Assembly (NCBI GenBank): GCA_023387715.1
Contig: JAEWHQ010000165.1
Span: 1-18,170 of the forward strand
Length of the DNA: 18,170 bases
Direction of reading: 5' to 3'
Source: Pseudomonadota bacterium
GTDB lineage: Bacteria > Pseudomonadota > Alphaproteobacteria > Rhizobiales > Rhizobiaceae
Position 1 is the stretch's first letter. Each line of letters opens with the position of its first letter. The translations under genes were made by a program, and so were the position numbers. The notes beneath the pieces were generated by a model. That model saw only the letters and a list, made by a program, of their open reading frames with translations. It had not been told where the DNA came from and searched no databases. This document shows, one piece after another, positions 1 through 7,633 of the stretch.

Positions 1-2025
1 GTGCGTCTGGCGCAGGATTTTGCCGTGCGCTATCCGTTGGTGGACGGGCAGGGCAACTTTGGTAATATCGACGGCGATAATGCGGCGGCGATGCGTTATA
101 CTGAAGCGCGTATGACGGAAGTGGCGACACTTCTGATGGAAGGCATTCAGGAAAATGCCATCGACTTCCGCCCGACCTATAATGAAGAAGATGAAGAGCC
201 GATTGTTTTGCCCGGCGCGTTTCCAAATCTTCTGGCCAACGGCTCGTCCGGTATTGCTGTTGGTATGGCGACATCCATTCCGCCGCATAATGTGGCTGAG
301 CTTTGCTCGTCGGCGCTTTATCTGATCAACCATCCTGATGCTTCTGTTGAAGATCTGATGACCACGCAAGAACAGTGGGAAGCGATCAAACAGGAAGCCG
401 CGACTGATCCTGATGCTTTGCTGAAAACCAAAGTGCGCGGGCCGGATTTTCCGACCGGCGGTGTATTGGTTGAAACGCCAGACAATATTCTGGAAGCCTA
501 TCGCACCGGACGCGGCGCATTCCGCACTCGTGCGAAATGGGAAAAGGAAGAGGGTAATCGCGGCACTTGGGTGATTGTGGTTACTGAAATTCCGTATCAG
601 GTGCAAAAGTCGCGCCTGATTGAGAAGATCGCCGAACTTTTGATCGCCAAAAAGCTGCCGCTGCTTGATGATGTGCGCGATGAATCTGCGGAAGATATCC
701 GACTTGTGCTGGAGCCTAAGAACCGCACGGTTGATCCGGAATTATTGATGGAATCACTGTTCAAGCTCACCGAGCTTGAAAGCCGATTCTCGCTTAATCT
801 CAACGTGCTGTCGCATGGTAAAGTGCCGAATGTGCTTTCTCTTGACGGTGTGCTGCGTGAGTGGCTTGAGCACCGCAAAGAGGTGCTGATCCGACGCTCA
901 GAATATCGTAAAGCCGAGATTGAAAGACGCCTTGAAGTTTTGGGCGGCTATCTGGTTGCTTATCTCAATCTGGATGAAGTGATCCGGATTATCCGCGAGG
1001 AAGATGAGCCGAAACAGGAGCTGATGCGCACTTTTGAGCTCAGTGATTTGCAGGCTGAATCGATCCTCAACATGCGGTTGCGCTCTTTACGCAAACTCGA
1101 AGAGTTTGAAATCCGTAAAGAACATGACGGCTTGTCGAAGGAGAAAAAAGAGATTGAAGAACTGCTGGCTTCCGGCACTAAGCAATGGAAGAAGATCAGC
1201 AGCGAGATCAAAGCCGTTCGTGAAAAATATGGCCCTAAAACTCTGTTAGGGGCGCGCCGTACGCATTTTGCTGAAGCGCCAAGCCATGATCTGCAAGATA
1301 TTCAGCAGGCGATGATCGAGAAAGAACCGGTCACCATTGTGGTTTCTGAAAAAGGCTGGTTGCGTGCAATGAAGGGGCATTTGCCTGATTTCAGCACGCT
1401 GACTTTCAAGGAAGGTGACAAGCTGAAACTGGCTTTCCATGCGGAAACGACAGACAAGATCTTGTTCTTTACCACTGGCGGTAAGTTCTACACGCTGGGT
1501 GCCAATACGTTGCCGGGTGGACGTGGTCACGGTGATCCGATCCGTATTCTGGTGGATATGGAAAATGATCAGGATATTCTGACCGCTTTTGTACATGATC
1601 CTTCGGCTAAACTGCTGCTGTCATCGCATCTGGGCTATGGTTTCATCATTCCTGAAAGCGATACGGTTGCTAATACCCGTAAGGGCAGACAGATCATGAA
1701 TGTCAAAGCGCCGGATGAAGCAAAAATCTGCATGCGGGTTGAAGGCGATCATGTGGCTGTTATCGGTGAAAACCGCAAAATGGTGGTCTTCCCGATGAGT
1801 GAAATTCCGGAACTGACCCGCGGTAAGGGCGTTCGGTTACAGCGCTATAAGGATGGCGGCGTATCCGACATTCGTGGCTTTGCGATGGATGCTGGTTTGT
1901 CATGGCAGGATTCTGCCGGACGTACCTTCACCCGCTCCAAGGAAGAATTGCTTGAATGGATGGGCGCACGTGCGACTGCCGGTCGTGTGGTGCCAAAAGG
2001 TTTCCCGCGTTCAGGCAAGTTCTGA
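1..2025 (+). CDS. parC: DNA topoisomerase IV subunit A, 5'-truncated by the window edge
   Basis: ParC is the DNA-cleaving subunit of topoisomerase IV, which works with ParE to unlink replicated chromosomes. The visible 674 residues are open from the first base, so the N-terminus is missing and the GTG at position 1 is not the real start. By comparison with ParC/GyrA about 90 residues are lost, including the quinolone-resistance region. The catalytic tyrosine lies in the motif [11 protein letters not shown] (Tyr at visible residue 33). Next come the tower segment ([21 protein letters not shown]) and a charged coiled-coil stretch around visible residues 290-410. The C-terminal blades have only a degenerate GyrA-box-like [10 protein letters not shown] instead of a full one. 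That favours ParC over GyrA. The gene ends with TGA and is followed by a terminator. The family call is very secure; ParC rather than GyrA is likely. Confidence 0.93.
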   Translation: MRLAQDFAVRYPLVDGQGNFGNIDGDNAAAMRYTEARMTEVATLLMEGIQENAIDFRPTYNEEDEEPIVLPGAFPNLLANGSSGIAVGMATSIPPHNVAELCSSALYLINHPDASVEDLMTTQEQWEAIKQEAATDPDALLKTKVRGPDFPTGGVLVETPDNILEAYRTGRGAFRTRAKWEKEEGNRGTWVIVVTEIPYQVQKSRLIEKIAELLIAKKLPLLDDVRDESAEDIRLVLEPKNRTVDPELLMESLFKLTELESRFSLNLNVLSHGKVPNVLSLDGVLREWLEHRKEVLIRRSEYRKAEIERRLEVLGGYLVAYLNLDEVIRIIREEDEPKQELMRTFELSDLQAESILNMRLRSLRKLEEFEIRKEHDGLSKEKKEIEELLASGTKQWKKISSEIKAVREKYGPKTLLGARRTHFAEAPSHDLQDIQQAMIEKEPVTIVVSEKGWLRAMKGHLPDFSTLTFKEGDKLKLAFHAETTDKILFFTTGGKFYTLGANTLPGGRGHGDPIRILVDMENDQDILTAFVHDPSAKLLLSSHLGYGFIIPESDTVANTRKGRQIMNVKAPDEAKICMRVEGDHVAVIGENRKMVVFPMSEIPELTRGKGVRLQRYKDGGVSDIRGFAMDAGLSWQDSAGRTFTRSKEELLEWMGARATAGRVVPKGFPRSGKF

Positions 2026-2045
2026 TCGGCTGGAAATAAAAATTG

Positions 2046-2080
2046 AAAAAGCGGGACATGGCAACATGTTCCGCTTTTTT
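2046..2080 (+). terminator. Intrinsic terminator after parC, probably bidirectional
   Basis: Two 15-base arms at 2046-2060 and 2065-2079 pair with one G-U wobble around a GCAA (GNRA-type) tetraloop. The right arm ends in a run of T. The left arm begins with five A, so the same hairpin can also stop transcription coming from the convergent minus-strand transporter gene that ends at 2092. Confidence 0.85.
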
Positions 2081-2091
2081 TATATGTCTGC

Positions 2092-2988
2092 TCAGGCGAA
2101 GGCCTTTCGGCGAGCCCGATGTTTGCGCAATTGCCATGTGGAATGGCTGAGCAATGCAGTGATCATGATTGCGCCGCCTGTAAGCGTGGCGGTGCTTGGC
2201 ACTTCCTGAAAAATCATCCAGACCCAGATCGGCGCTAAAATCGTCTCAAGCAGATAGAACATCGCAACTTCTGGCCCTGAGAGATAGCGCGGGCCGGTGG
2301 CAAGGCAGATGAAGGCAACGGGCAAAATAAGGGCGCCATCAAGTGCGATCCATTTGACATCATTGATCTGATAGCCGGTTTTCGTCACAACGAAATAGAT
2401 GGCGACGGCGCAGGGCAGGCAGGTGGCGATAATGGCGGCAAGCCCCATTTCTTTGCTGGTGGTGCGGCTGATCGTAATGGCTGAGGCAAGGCAGGTGGTT
2501 GCCAGAAGTGCCACCATATCACCGAACCAGCCGCCGGAAGAAACGCCATCACTGACGATAATCAGCACGCCGATAACCATAAAAAACATTGTAATGAAAG
2601 TGGCGCGGCTTGGGCGCTCTTTTAAAAATACCCAGCCTAAAATGGCCGAAACCATCGGGTTAAGCGCAAGGATGAAAACCAGATTGGCGGTCGAGGTATT
2701 AAACACTGCGGTGACAAAACAAGTGGCGGAAAGACCATAGAGCAGGGCAACGATGATGCCGGTTTTGCCAGGTATTAATGTTTGTTTTTTGCCGGTCAGC
2801 AATGACCAGACAGCCCAGATAACAAGGCTTGCAATAAAAGTGAGGCCAGCGCGCACCATAATGACCGACCATGCATTGCCGTCAGCCAGTTTGATCAGCG
2901 GAATATCAACCGTTAAAAATAAACCGCCTATCGCGGTGATGAGCAAACCTTTGGCATGATTGCCACTCTTCTGAACTGAGCCAGACAA
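2092..2988 (-). CDS. EamA/DMT-superfamily inner-membrane transporter
   Basis: A 298-residue hydrophobic protein with about ten membrane segments arranged as two EamA repeats (roughly residues 14-146 and 160-287). Each repeat ends in a pattern typical of drug/metabolite exporters, such as LNPMVSAILGWVFLKERPS in the first half and LLETILAPIWVWMIFQEVPS in the second. The substrate cannot be told from sequence; such proteins export amino acids, metabolites or toxic compounds. The only start compatible with full length is a TTG at 2988. An in-frame stop lies four codons upstream (complement of 2998-3000). A purine-rich GGGGGAG sits just before the TTG, with an unusually short spacer. The gene lies 70 bases downstream of bpt on the same strand, so the two may be co-transcribed, but no functional link is evident. 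Confidence 0.88.
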   Translation of the reverse strand: MSGSVQKSGNHAKGLLITAIGGLFLTVDIPLIKLADGNAWSVIMVRAGLTFIASLVIWAVWSLLTGKKQTLIPGKTGIIVALLYGLSATCFVTAVFNTSTANLVFILALNPMVSAILGWVFLKERPSRATFITMFFMVIGVLIIVSDGVSSGGWFGDMVALLATTCLASAITISRTTSKEMGLAAIIATCLPCAVAIYFVVTKTGYQINDVKWIALDGALILPVAFICLATGPRYLSGPEVAMFYLLETILAPIWVWMIFQEVPSTATLTGGAIMITALLSHSTWQLRKHRARRKAFA

Positions 2989-3058
2989 ATCTCCCCCTCA
3001 TGTTTTTTATGGGTCTTGCGCCCTTTGTTTTGTGCGTTGGATCGCATTTTATTTTAAC

Positions 3059-3805
3059 TTATTCCACCCGTTCCCAGCCGCGCGGCCCCAATTGCTCCTG
3101 CGGGCGAAAACGGATTTTATATTCCATTTTACGTGAACCATTGACCCAATAGCCGAGATAAACATGTGGCAGCCCATATTGGCGCGCACGCTGTAAATGG
3201 TCGAGGATCATATAAGTGCCAAGTGAGCGCGTGTGCAGCTCCGGTTTATAGAAGGAATAGACCATCGAAAGACCGTCGGAGAGCACATCGGTGAGGGCAA
3301 CGGCAATCAGCTCGCCTTCACCTTTGCCGGTGATGAAACTGTCAGGACCACGGCGGCGATATTCAATCACCTTGGTGTTTACATGGGTGTCTTCCACCAT
3401 CATGGTGTAATCCTGCACCGACATGCCGGACATACCGCCATCGCGGTGGCGGGCTTCAAGATATTCATGAAATAAGGAATATTGATCGCTATTGCTCACA
3501 GCACCATTAACAGTGCCGACCAGATCGCTGTTATTTTGCCAGATGCGCTTCATCGAACGATTCATTTTGAACTCGTCGGTAATAATGCGCACGGATACGC
3601 AGGCCTGACAATTTTCACATACAGGGCGATAGGCAATATTTTGCGAGCGACGGAAACCGCCTTGCGTCAGCAGATCATTGATCTCAGATGCTTTGGAGCC
3701 GGTTAAATGCGTAAAGACTTTACGCTCGACCTTATCCTCCAAATAAGGGCAAGCGGCGGGAGCCGTCAGAAAAAACTGCGGTGTGTTCTGGATATGCTGG
3801 GTCAT
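3059..3805 (-). CDS. bpt: Aspartate/glutamate leucyltransferase (bacterial N-end rule)
   Basis: This 248-residue protein belongs to the ATE family in its bacterial Bpt form. Bpt transfers leucine from Leu-tRNA to proteins with N-terminal Asp or Glu, making them substrates for ClpS/ClpAP. The ATE N-terminal domain shows [13 protein letters not shown] (Cys19) and the cysteine cluster C63-x2-C66-x2-C69 in [15 protein letters not shown]. The C-terminal GNAT-like domain shows [13 protein letters not shown] and the family signature [20 protein letters not shown]. Length is normal for the family. The ATG at 3805 gives the expected N-terminus. An AT-rich region with a perfect 17-bp palindrome lies 75-91 bases upstream. 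The older name in databases is arginyltransferase, but the short bacterial form is expected to use leucine. Confidence 0.94.
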   Translation of the reverse strand: MTQHIQNTPQFFLTAPAACPYLEDKVERKVFTHLTGSKASEINDLLTQGGFRRSQNIAYRPVCENCQACVSVRIITDEFKMNRSMKRIWQNNSDLVGTVNGAVSNSDQYSLFHEYLEARHRDGGMSGMSVQDYTMMVEDTHVNTKVIEYRRRGPDSFITGKGEGELIAVALTDVLSDGLSMVYSFYKPELHTRSLGTYMILDHLQRARQYGLPHVYLGYWVNGSRKMEYKIRFRPQEQLGPRGWERVE

Positions 3806-4016
3806 GCAAAAACCGTGATAAATGCCAGGACTGAAATCATCATGGTCGCCCGTTCTTAAGATAAGTTCACCCTAATTTATTATTATATTATAATAAGATA
3901 TGCGGATTCGTTGATGCTCATGCTCCGCATGCACTCATGTGCTTAGAATGATACGACTATTTAAAAGGTCAAGTAGGAATTATTGCTTAGGCTTTTGCAA
4001 TATGCGTTTATTGCCT
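3806..4016. other. Gene-free gap between the RDD gene and bpt
   Basis: These 211 bases between two minus-strand genes hold no supportable ORF. They contain the AT-rich palindrome at 3880-3896, a short inverted repeat CATGC-TCC-GCATG at 3919-3931, and no convincing terminator for the upstream RDD gene. The likely content is the promoter region of bpt. Confidence 0.5.
3880..3896 (-). promoter_or_regulatory. Perfect AT-only palindrome, candidate operator/-10 region for bpt
   Basis: TTATTATA-T-TATAATAA is an exact inverted repeat with a one-base centre. It contains TATAAT on both strands, so it could supply the -10 element of the bpt promoter; no good -35 was found at the matching distance. Its layout resembles Zur-type operators (TGTTATA-N-TATAACA) with one symmetric change in each arm. 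Binding by any regulator is inference. Confidence 0.35.
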
Positions 4017-4499
4017 TTAGCGCAGACCTAACCTGTCGGAACGGACAACCACTGTGCCAAGTAAAAGATCGTGCAAAGTGCGTTTGCGATCAAGAAACAG
4101 GGTGGCAAACAGAATCAGCGGCGTTAACACCGTATTGAGTGCCCAGAACAACACGCTATGCACGATAGCCAGCATACCGTCCACGCGCTGACCATCAAGG
4201 CGCATCAGGCGGATATTCATGGCGCGCATGCCAAGTGTGGCCTGCTGCTCACCGCCCATGGTGTAAGCGATATAGCTGAGAGCAACCAGCGGGAAGATGA
4301 TGGCGTAAAGCATCCAGCCAAGGCCGAGTGTTAACACACCCAAAATGGCAATGATGATTGCTGCCGGAATGGTAAGCATGAAAATAATGGCATAATCGAT
4401 CAGAAAAGCGAAAATTCTGCGCGTACGCACACCGTCGAATAAAGCGTAATTCGTCAGCTGTGTATCCTGCATGTCATTTCTGTATGTCTGGTAAGACAT
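4017..4499 (-). CDS. RDD family integral membrane protein
   Basis: A 160-residue membrane protein with the features that name the RDD family: Arg28 and Asp35 in TRRIFAFLIDYAI at the start of the first helix, and a late aspartate in FLDRKRTLHDLLLGT (Asp137/Asp144). About three hydrophobic segments are visible (around 30-57, 60-80 and 109-136), and the conserved LGMRAMNIRLMRLDG lies before the last one. RDD proteins are of unclear function, with some linked to transport or ion exchange. A longer reading from an ATG at 4538 is possible. I chose 4499 because a GAGAG ribosome-binding site precedes it at good spacing, and because the longer start lies inside the hemB terminator hairpin. Confidence 0.85.
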   Translation of the reverse strand: MSYQTYRNDMQDTQLTNYALFDGVRTRRIFAFLIDYAIIFMLTIPAAIIIAILGVLTLGLGWMLYAIIFPLVALSYIAYTMGGEQQATLGMRAMNIRLMRLDGQRVDGMLAIVHSVLFWALNTVLTPLILFATLFLDRKRTLHDLLLGTVVVRSDRLGLR

Positions 4500-4514
4500 T
4501 GGCCATCTCTCATC

Positions 4515-4546
4515 AAAAAACAGCCGCACCAATCGCACGGCTGTTT
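4515..4546 (-). terminator. Intrinsic terminator after hemB
   Basis: On the minus strand AAACAGCCG (4546-4538) and CGGCTGTTT (4526-4518) form a perfect 9-bp stem with an 11-base loop, directly followed by a run of T. It lies between the hemB stop and the RDD start, so it separates the two minus-strand genes. Confidence 0.8.
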
Positions 4547-4614
4547 AAAGATGGTTTGTTTATGTGCCTTTTTCAAGGGAAGCAGTAAAAGTGCGGTTTT
4601 ATTCCCGCACGCGA

Positions 4615-5670
4615 TTATTTGCCGATATGCCAGCCCTGATGAATTTTCTCAGCAGCTTCAAAGGCATAATAGGTCAAAATACCGTCGCAGCCTGCACGTT
4701 TAAAAGCCATCAAGCTTTCCATCATGGCTGCTTCTTCATTGATCCAGCCATTGCGGCCTGCGGCTTTAATCATCGAATATTCGCCGGATACCTGATAGGC
4801 AAAAGTCGGCACCTGGAATGTGCTTTTCAGGCGATGGATGATGTCAAGATATGGCAGACCCGGCTTAACCATCAGCATATCTGCGCCTTCCATCAGATCC
4901 TGCTCGGCTTCGCGCACGGCTTCGTCGGTGTTGGCCGGTGAGATGTAATAGGTTTTCTTATCACCCTTCAAAAGGCCAAGCGTGCCGATCGCATCGCGAT
5001 ACGGACCATAGAAGGCGGAGGCGAATTTGGTGGCATAAGACAGGATCGGAATATCCTGAAAACCGTTGGCATCAAGCGCATCGCGGATAAGGCCGATACG
5101 ACCATCCATCATATCGGAAGGGGCGATAATGTCAGTGCCTGCTTCAGCTTGCGCCAGTGCGCCGCGCACAATCATTTCTGCCGATTCATCATTGACGATA
5201 ATACCGTCGCGCAAAATACCGTCGTGGCCATGGGTGGTGAACGGATCAAGTGCTGCATCGGTGATGATGCCCAGTTCCGGCACTTCTTTTTTAATCGCAC
5301 GGATGGCGCGGTTAATCAGATTGTCCGGATCAGCGATATAGCTGCCATCGTCTGACTTCACATCGGCGCTTTCACGCGGAAACGGAGCAATGGCCGGAAT
5401 ACCAAGTTTGGCAGCTTTTTCTGCCATGCGTACGGCCATATCGACAGAATAGCGCGAAACGCCCGGCATGGCTTCAATCGGTTCTTCAACCTTTTCGCCG
5501 CCGGTGAGGAAAAAAGGCAAAATCAGATCATCGACCGACAGATGATTTTCCTGCACCATACGACGCGACCAGCCGGTTTTACGCATACGGCGCAAACGGC
5601 GTCCTTGCGTGGTCTCATCAATGGCTTGGGTGGTTGCGGATGGTGTCTTCATGGAAGCGGGTTTAGTCAT
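4615..5670 (-). CDS. hemB: Delta-aminolevulinic acid dehydratase (porphobilinogen synthase)
   Basis: HemB condenses two 5-aminolevulinate molecules to porphobilinogen, an early step of haem synthesis in the cytoplasm. At 351 residues it is full length. The two active-site lysines are visible: Lys215 in SYATKFASAFYGPYRD and the Schiff-base Lys269 in the family signature GADMLMVKPGLPY. The metal site reads IITDAALDPFTTHGHDG (Asp138, Asp142, Asp150). The cysteines of zinc enzymes are replaced by Ala/Asp, which marks the Mg2+-dependent class known from Bradyrhizobium and Pseudomonas. The ATG at 5670 has a G-rich stretch upstream; a second ATG six codons in has no ribosome-binding site. The 5' leader contains a hairpin plus T-rich tract that may act as an attenuator. 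A terminator follows the gene. Confidence 0.97.
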   Translation of the reverse strand: MTKPASMKTPSATTQAIDETTQGRRLRRMRKTGWSRRMVQENHLSVDDLILPFFLTGGEKVEEPIEAMPGVSRYSVDMAVRMAEKAAKLGIPAIAPFPRESADVKSDDGSYIADPDNLINRAIRAIKKEVPELGIITDAALDPFTTHGHDGILRDGIIVNDESAEMIVRGALAQAEAGTDIIAPSDMMDGRIGLIRDALDANGFQDIPILSYATKFASAFYGPYRDAIGTLGLLKGDKKTYYISPANTDEAVREAEQDLMEGADMLMVKPGLPYLDIIHRLKSTFQVPTFAYQVSGEYSMIKAAGRNGWINEEAAMMESLMAFKRAGCDGILTYYAFEAAEKIHQGWHIGK

Positions 5671-5745
5671 TATCGGTCCCCCGGTAGATGATGGGATACA
5701 ATGTCAAACTGCTGCAAAAATCATTTGCGAGGTCATTTTGGCGTG

Positions 5746-5798
5746 AAAAAACAATAAAAAGAACCGGCCAAATTCTTTATCTATAACGAGTCCGGTTC
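5746..5798 (-). promoter_or_regulatory. Leader hairpin with T-rich tract upstream of hemB, candidate attenuator
   Basis: Reading the minus strand, GAACCGG (5798-5792) pairs perfectly with CCGGTTC (5767-5761) across a 24-base loop and is followed at once by a T-rich tract (TTTTTATTGTTTTTT, 5760-5746). It points toward hemB. No minus-strand gene lies immediately upstream (the neighbour starting at 5914 is divergent), so there is no obvious transcript for it to end other than the hemB leader. No leader peptide or known riboswitch was recognised. The stem is only 7 bp, so this is tentative. Confidence 0.35.
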
Positions 5799-5913
5799 AA
5801 TTGCCCCTTGCTTATCATGGGAAAACTGCATTATCCAAGAATAATATTTTTAGCGGCATTGGCGCAGTAAAGTTTGCTTTTTACTCCCGCAGTTCAAATC
5901 ATGAGAGGAAGAA

Positions 5914-6960
5914 ATGCAGATTAACTTTGGCGCAGATGATCAAATCCTCTTTGAACAGCACGGAACAATCGGACTGATCCGGTTAACGCGACCTAAATCG
6001 CTGAACGCGCTTACTCATGAAATGATCAAAGCTATCCGACGCGCTTTGCAGGCGTGGAAAGACGATCAGTCTGTTACGGCTGTTTTGATTGAGGGCGAGG
6101 GGCGCGCTTTTTGTGCCGGCGGTGATGTGGTCGAGGTTTATCATCTTGGTCGTCAGGGCACATATGAATTTCAGATGTTTGCCGACGAATATAGCATGAA
6201 TGCGGAGATCGCGGCTTTTCCGAAACCTTATATCTCGCTGCTGGACGGCATTACGATGGGCGGTGGCGCTGGTGTTTCTGTGCATGGCACACACCGCATT
6301 GTGACGGAAAACACTAAATTTGCGATGCCGGAATCAGCAATCGGCTTTTTCACCGATGTGGGTGCGAGTGCATTTTTACCGCCATTAGACGGGCATTTTG
6401 GCACTTATCTGGCCTTGACCGGTAATATCATCCACTGGGGCGATTGCTTGCAAAGCGGCATCGCCACCCATGCGATGAAAAGCGAGCAGGTGGCGGAGTT
6501 CCGCCGCGTGTTGTTTGCTACCGGTGATATTGATCAGGCATTGGTGCATATTGAATATCCAGATTTTGAAACATCTGTTGATGATCGTGCACTCATTGCT
6601 GACTGTTTTGGCCATGATACATTGGCGGCTTGTTTGTCGGCTTTGAAAGACGCGGCCACAACAAGCTCATTTGCTGCCAGCGCTTTGGATGTGCTTGCCA
6701 AGCGTTCGCCAACCAGTGTGGCGGTTATTTTTGAACAAATGAAACGGGCAAAGTCGCTTTCATTCAAAGAGCGTATGCAGATGGAATATCGCCTTGCTTG
6801 CCACATGATCGAAAAGCCTGATTTTTATGAAGGTGTGCGGGCAGCATTGGTTGAAAAAGGCACGCAACCAGTCTGGACACCTGCTAGCTTTGAAGATGTG
6901 AGCGCCGACATGGTCAGCCATTATTTTTCACCCTTGAGCCACGGGGAACTTGAGCTTTGA
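5914..6960 (+). CDS. Enoyl-CoA hydratase/isomerase family protein, probably 3-hydroxyisobutyryl-CoA hydrolase
   Basis: A 348-residue crotonase-fold enzyme. HIBCH members hydrolyse 3-hydroxyisobutyryl-CoA in valine breakdown. The oxyanion-hole segments are FCAGGDVVEVY (residues 67-76) and ITMGGGAGVSVHG (113-125). The segment MPESAIGFFTDVGASAFL carries Glu140 and Asp148, the pair with the spacing of the hydrolase active site. This and the length (about 350 rather than 260 residues) favour HIBCH over a simple enoyl-CoA hydratase. The usual proline of the FPDVG motif is Thr here. The ATG has a clear GAGAGGAAG site upstream. The stop codon overlaps the next gene's ATG by one base (TGATG), so the two genes are translationally coupled. 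No other valine-pathway gene is nearby, so the substrate is inferred from the family alone. Confidence 0.88.
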   Translation: MQINFGADDQILFEQHGTIGLIRLTRPKSLNALTHEMIKAIRRALQAWKDDQSVTAVLIEGEGRAFCAGGDVVEVYHLGRQGTYEFQMFADEYSMNAEIAAFPKPYISLLDGITMGGGAGVSVHGTHRIVTENTKFAMPESAIGFFTDVGASAFLPPLDGHFGTYLALTGNIIHWGDCLQSGIATHAMKSEQVAEFRRVLFATGDIDQALVHIEYPDFETSVDDRALIADCFGHDTLAACLSALKDAATTSSFAASALDVLAKRSPTSVAVIFEQMKRAKSLSFKERMQMEYRLACHMIEKPDFYEGVRAALVEKGTQPVWTPASFEDVSADMVSHYFSPLSHGELEL

Positions 6961-7394
6961 TGCACGAAGAAACATTGCGCCAGAGTTTGCGCCCGACAAT
7001 GGCTGAGACAGGCTTGCTTTGGTTCATCCGTCTGCTGGCAATATATTCGATTGCGTGCGGTCTTTATTACTGGGTGCGCCTGATCGGTGTTTATCCGGGG
7101 CTGTTATGGCGCTTTGATCTGATGCCTTGGCAATGGCAAACCGCTTTTGTCGGTCTTGCAATTTTGTTTCCGGTGGCTGCAACAGGGCTGTGGTTGCGTG
7201 CGGCCTGGGGGCCGGTGATCTGGTTTTTCGCTGCAAGCATAGAAATCGGCATTTATAGTTATTGGGCGCGGATGTTTGAATACAGGCCGGAGATTGTTGC
7301 TGTTAATGTTGCCTGTATTTTGCTTTATATTGTTTTGCGTGGCATTTTGTTCTGGCAAAGAAGACAACAGAATAATTTCCGCTTTACCGATTAA
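6960..7394 (+). CDS. Small four-helix membrane protein, DUF6163-like
   Basis: A 144-residue protein with a short polar N-terminus and four hydrophobic segments (about 18-40, 50-70, 76-95 and 108-128), ending in a basic tail. It resembles a conserved hypothetical membrane protein of Hyphomicrobiales that I believe is DUF6163; no function is known to me. The start is the ATG that overlaps the upstream stop by one base. A TTG directly in front of it would add one residue but is less likely. Its coupling to the acyl-CoA hydrolase gene suggests co-expression. Confidence 0.78.
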   Translation: MHEETLRQSLRPTMAETGLLWFIRLLAIYSIACGLYYWVRLIGVYPGLLWRFDLMPWQWQTAFVGLAILFPVAATGLWLRAAWGPVIWFFAASIEIGIYSYWARMFEYRPEIVAVNVACILLYIVLRGILFWQRRQQNNFRFTD

Positions 7395-7633
7395 GGTGAT
7401 CTCAGCCGATGAGTTGTCTTTTGTGTCAGATTTGCAACAAATTGCGGGCACATGAAGATAGAAGGTGCCTGAGCGGGGTTTGCGCGTTGTTACTGCTTGA
7501 AACCTGCATGGCAGACATTAATAAGCCATAAAATAAAGCCTAGCATAAAACCTGTGGTTTATACTTATATCTTGGCATAAGTGGCGGGTCTGACAGGCTT
7601 TTAAAAGCTGCTGTGAGCTTCGGGAATTGAGCA
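7395..7633. other. Gene-free gap upstream of the L,D-transpeptidase gene
   Basis: The 239 bases hold no supportable ORF and no clear terminator for the preceding gene. Features seen are a TATACT at 7560-7565 that could be a -10 element without a matching -35, and an overlapping inverted repeat at 7563-7582. No MarR-type regulator gene is present here. Confidence 0.5.
7563..7582 (+). promoter_or_regulatory. Inverted repeat upstream of the L,D-transpeptidase gene, candidate operator
   Basis: ACTTAT (7563-7568) and ATAAGT (7577-7582) are exact inverted repeats separated by eight bases. They lie 51-70 bases before the first possible start codon and overlap a TATACT hexamer. Size and spacing fit a dimeric winged-helix regulator such as MarR family members. 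Binding is inference. Confidence 0.3.

Noticed and set aside
1..2025. parC as a pseudogene because the N-terminus is missing
   Set aside because: The reading frame runs off the first base of the window without a stop, so the truncation is due to the window edge.
3897..4016. Possible tRNA or small RNA in the gap upstream of bpt
   Set aside because: There is no cloverleaf potential, no TTCGA-type T-loop and no terminator that would end a small RNA.
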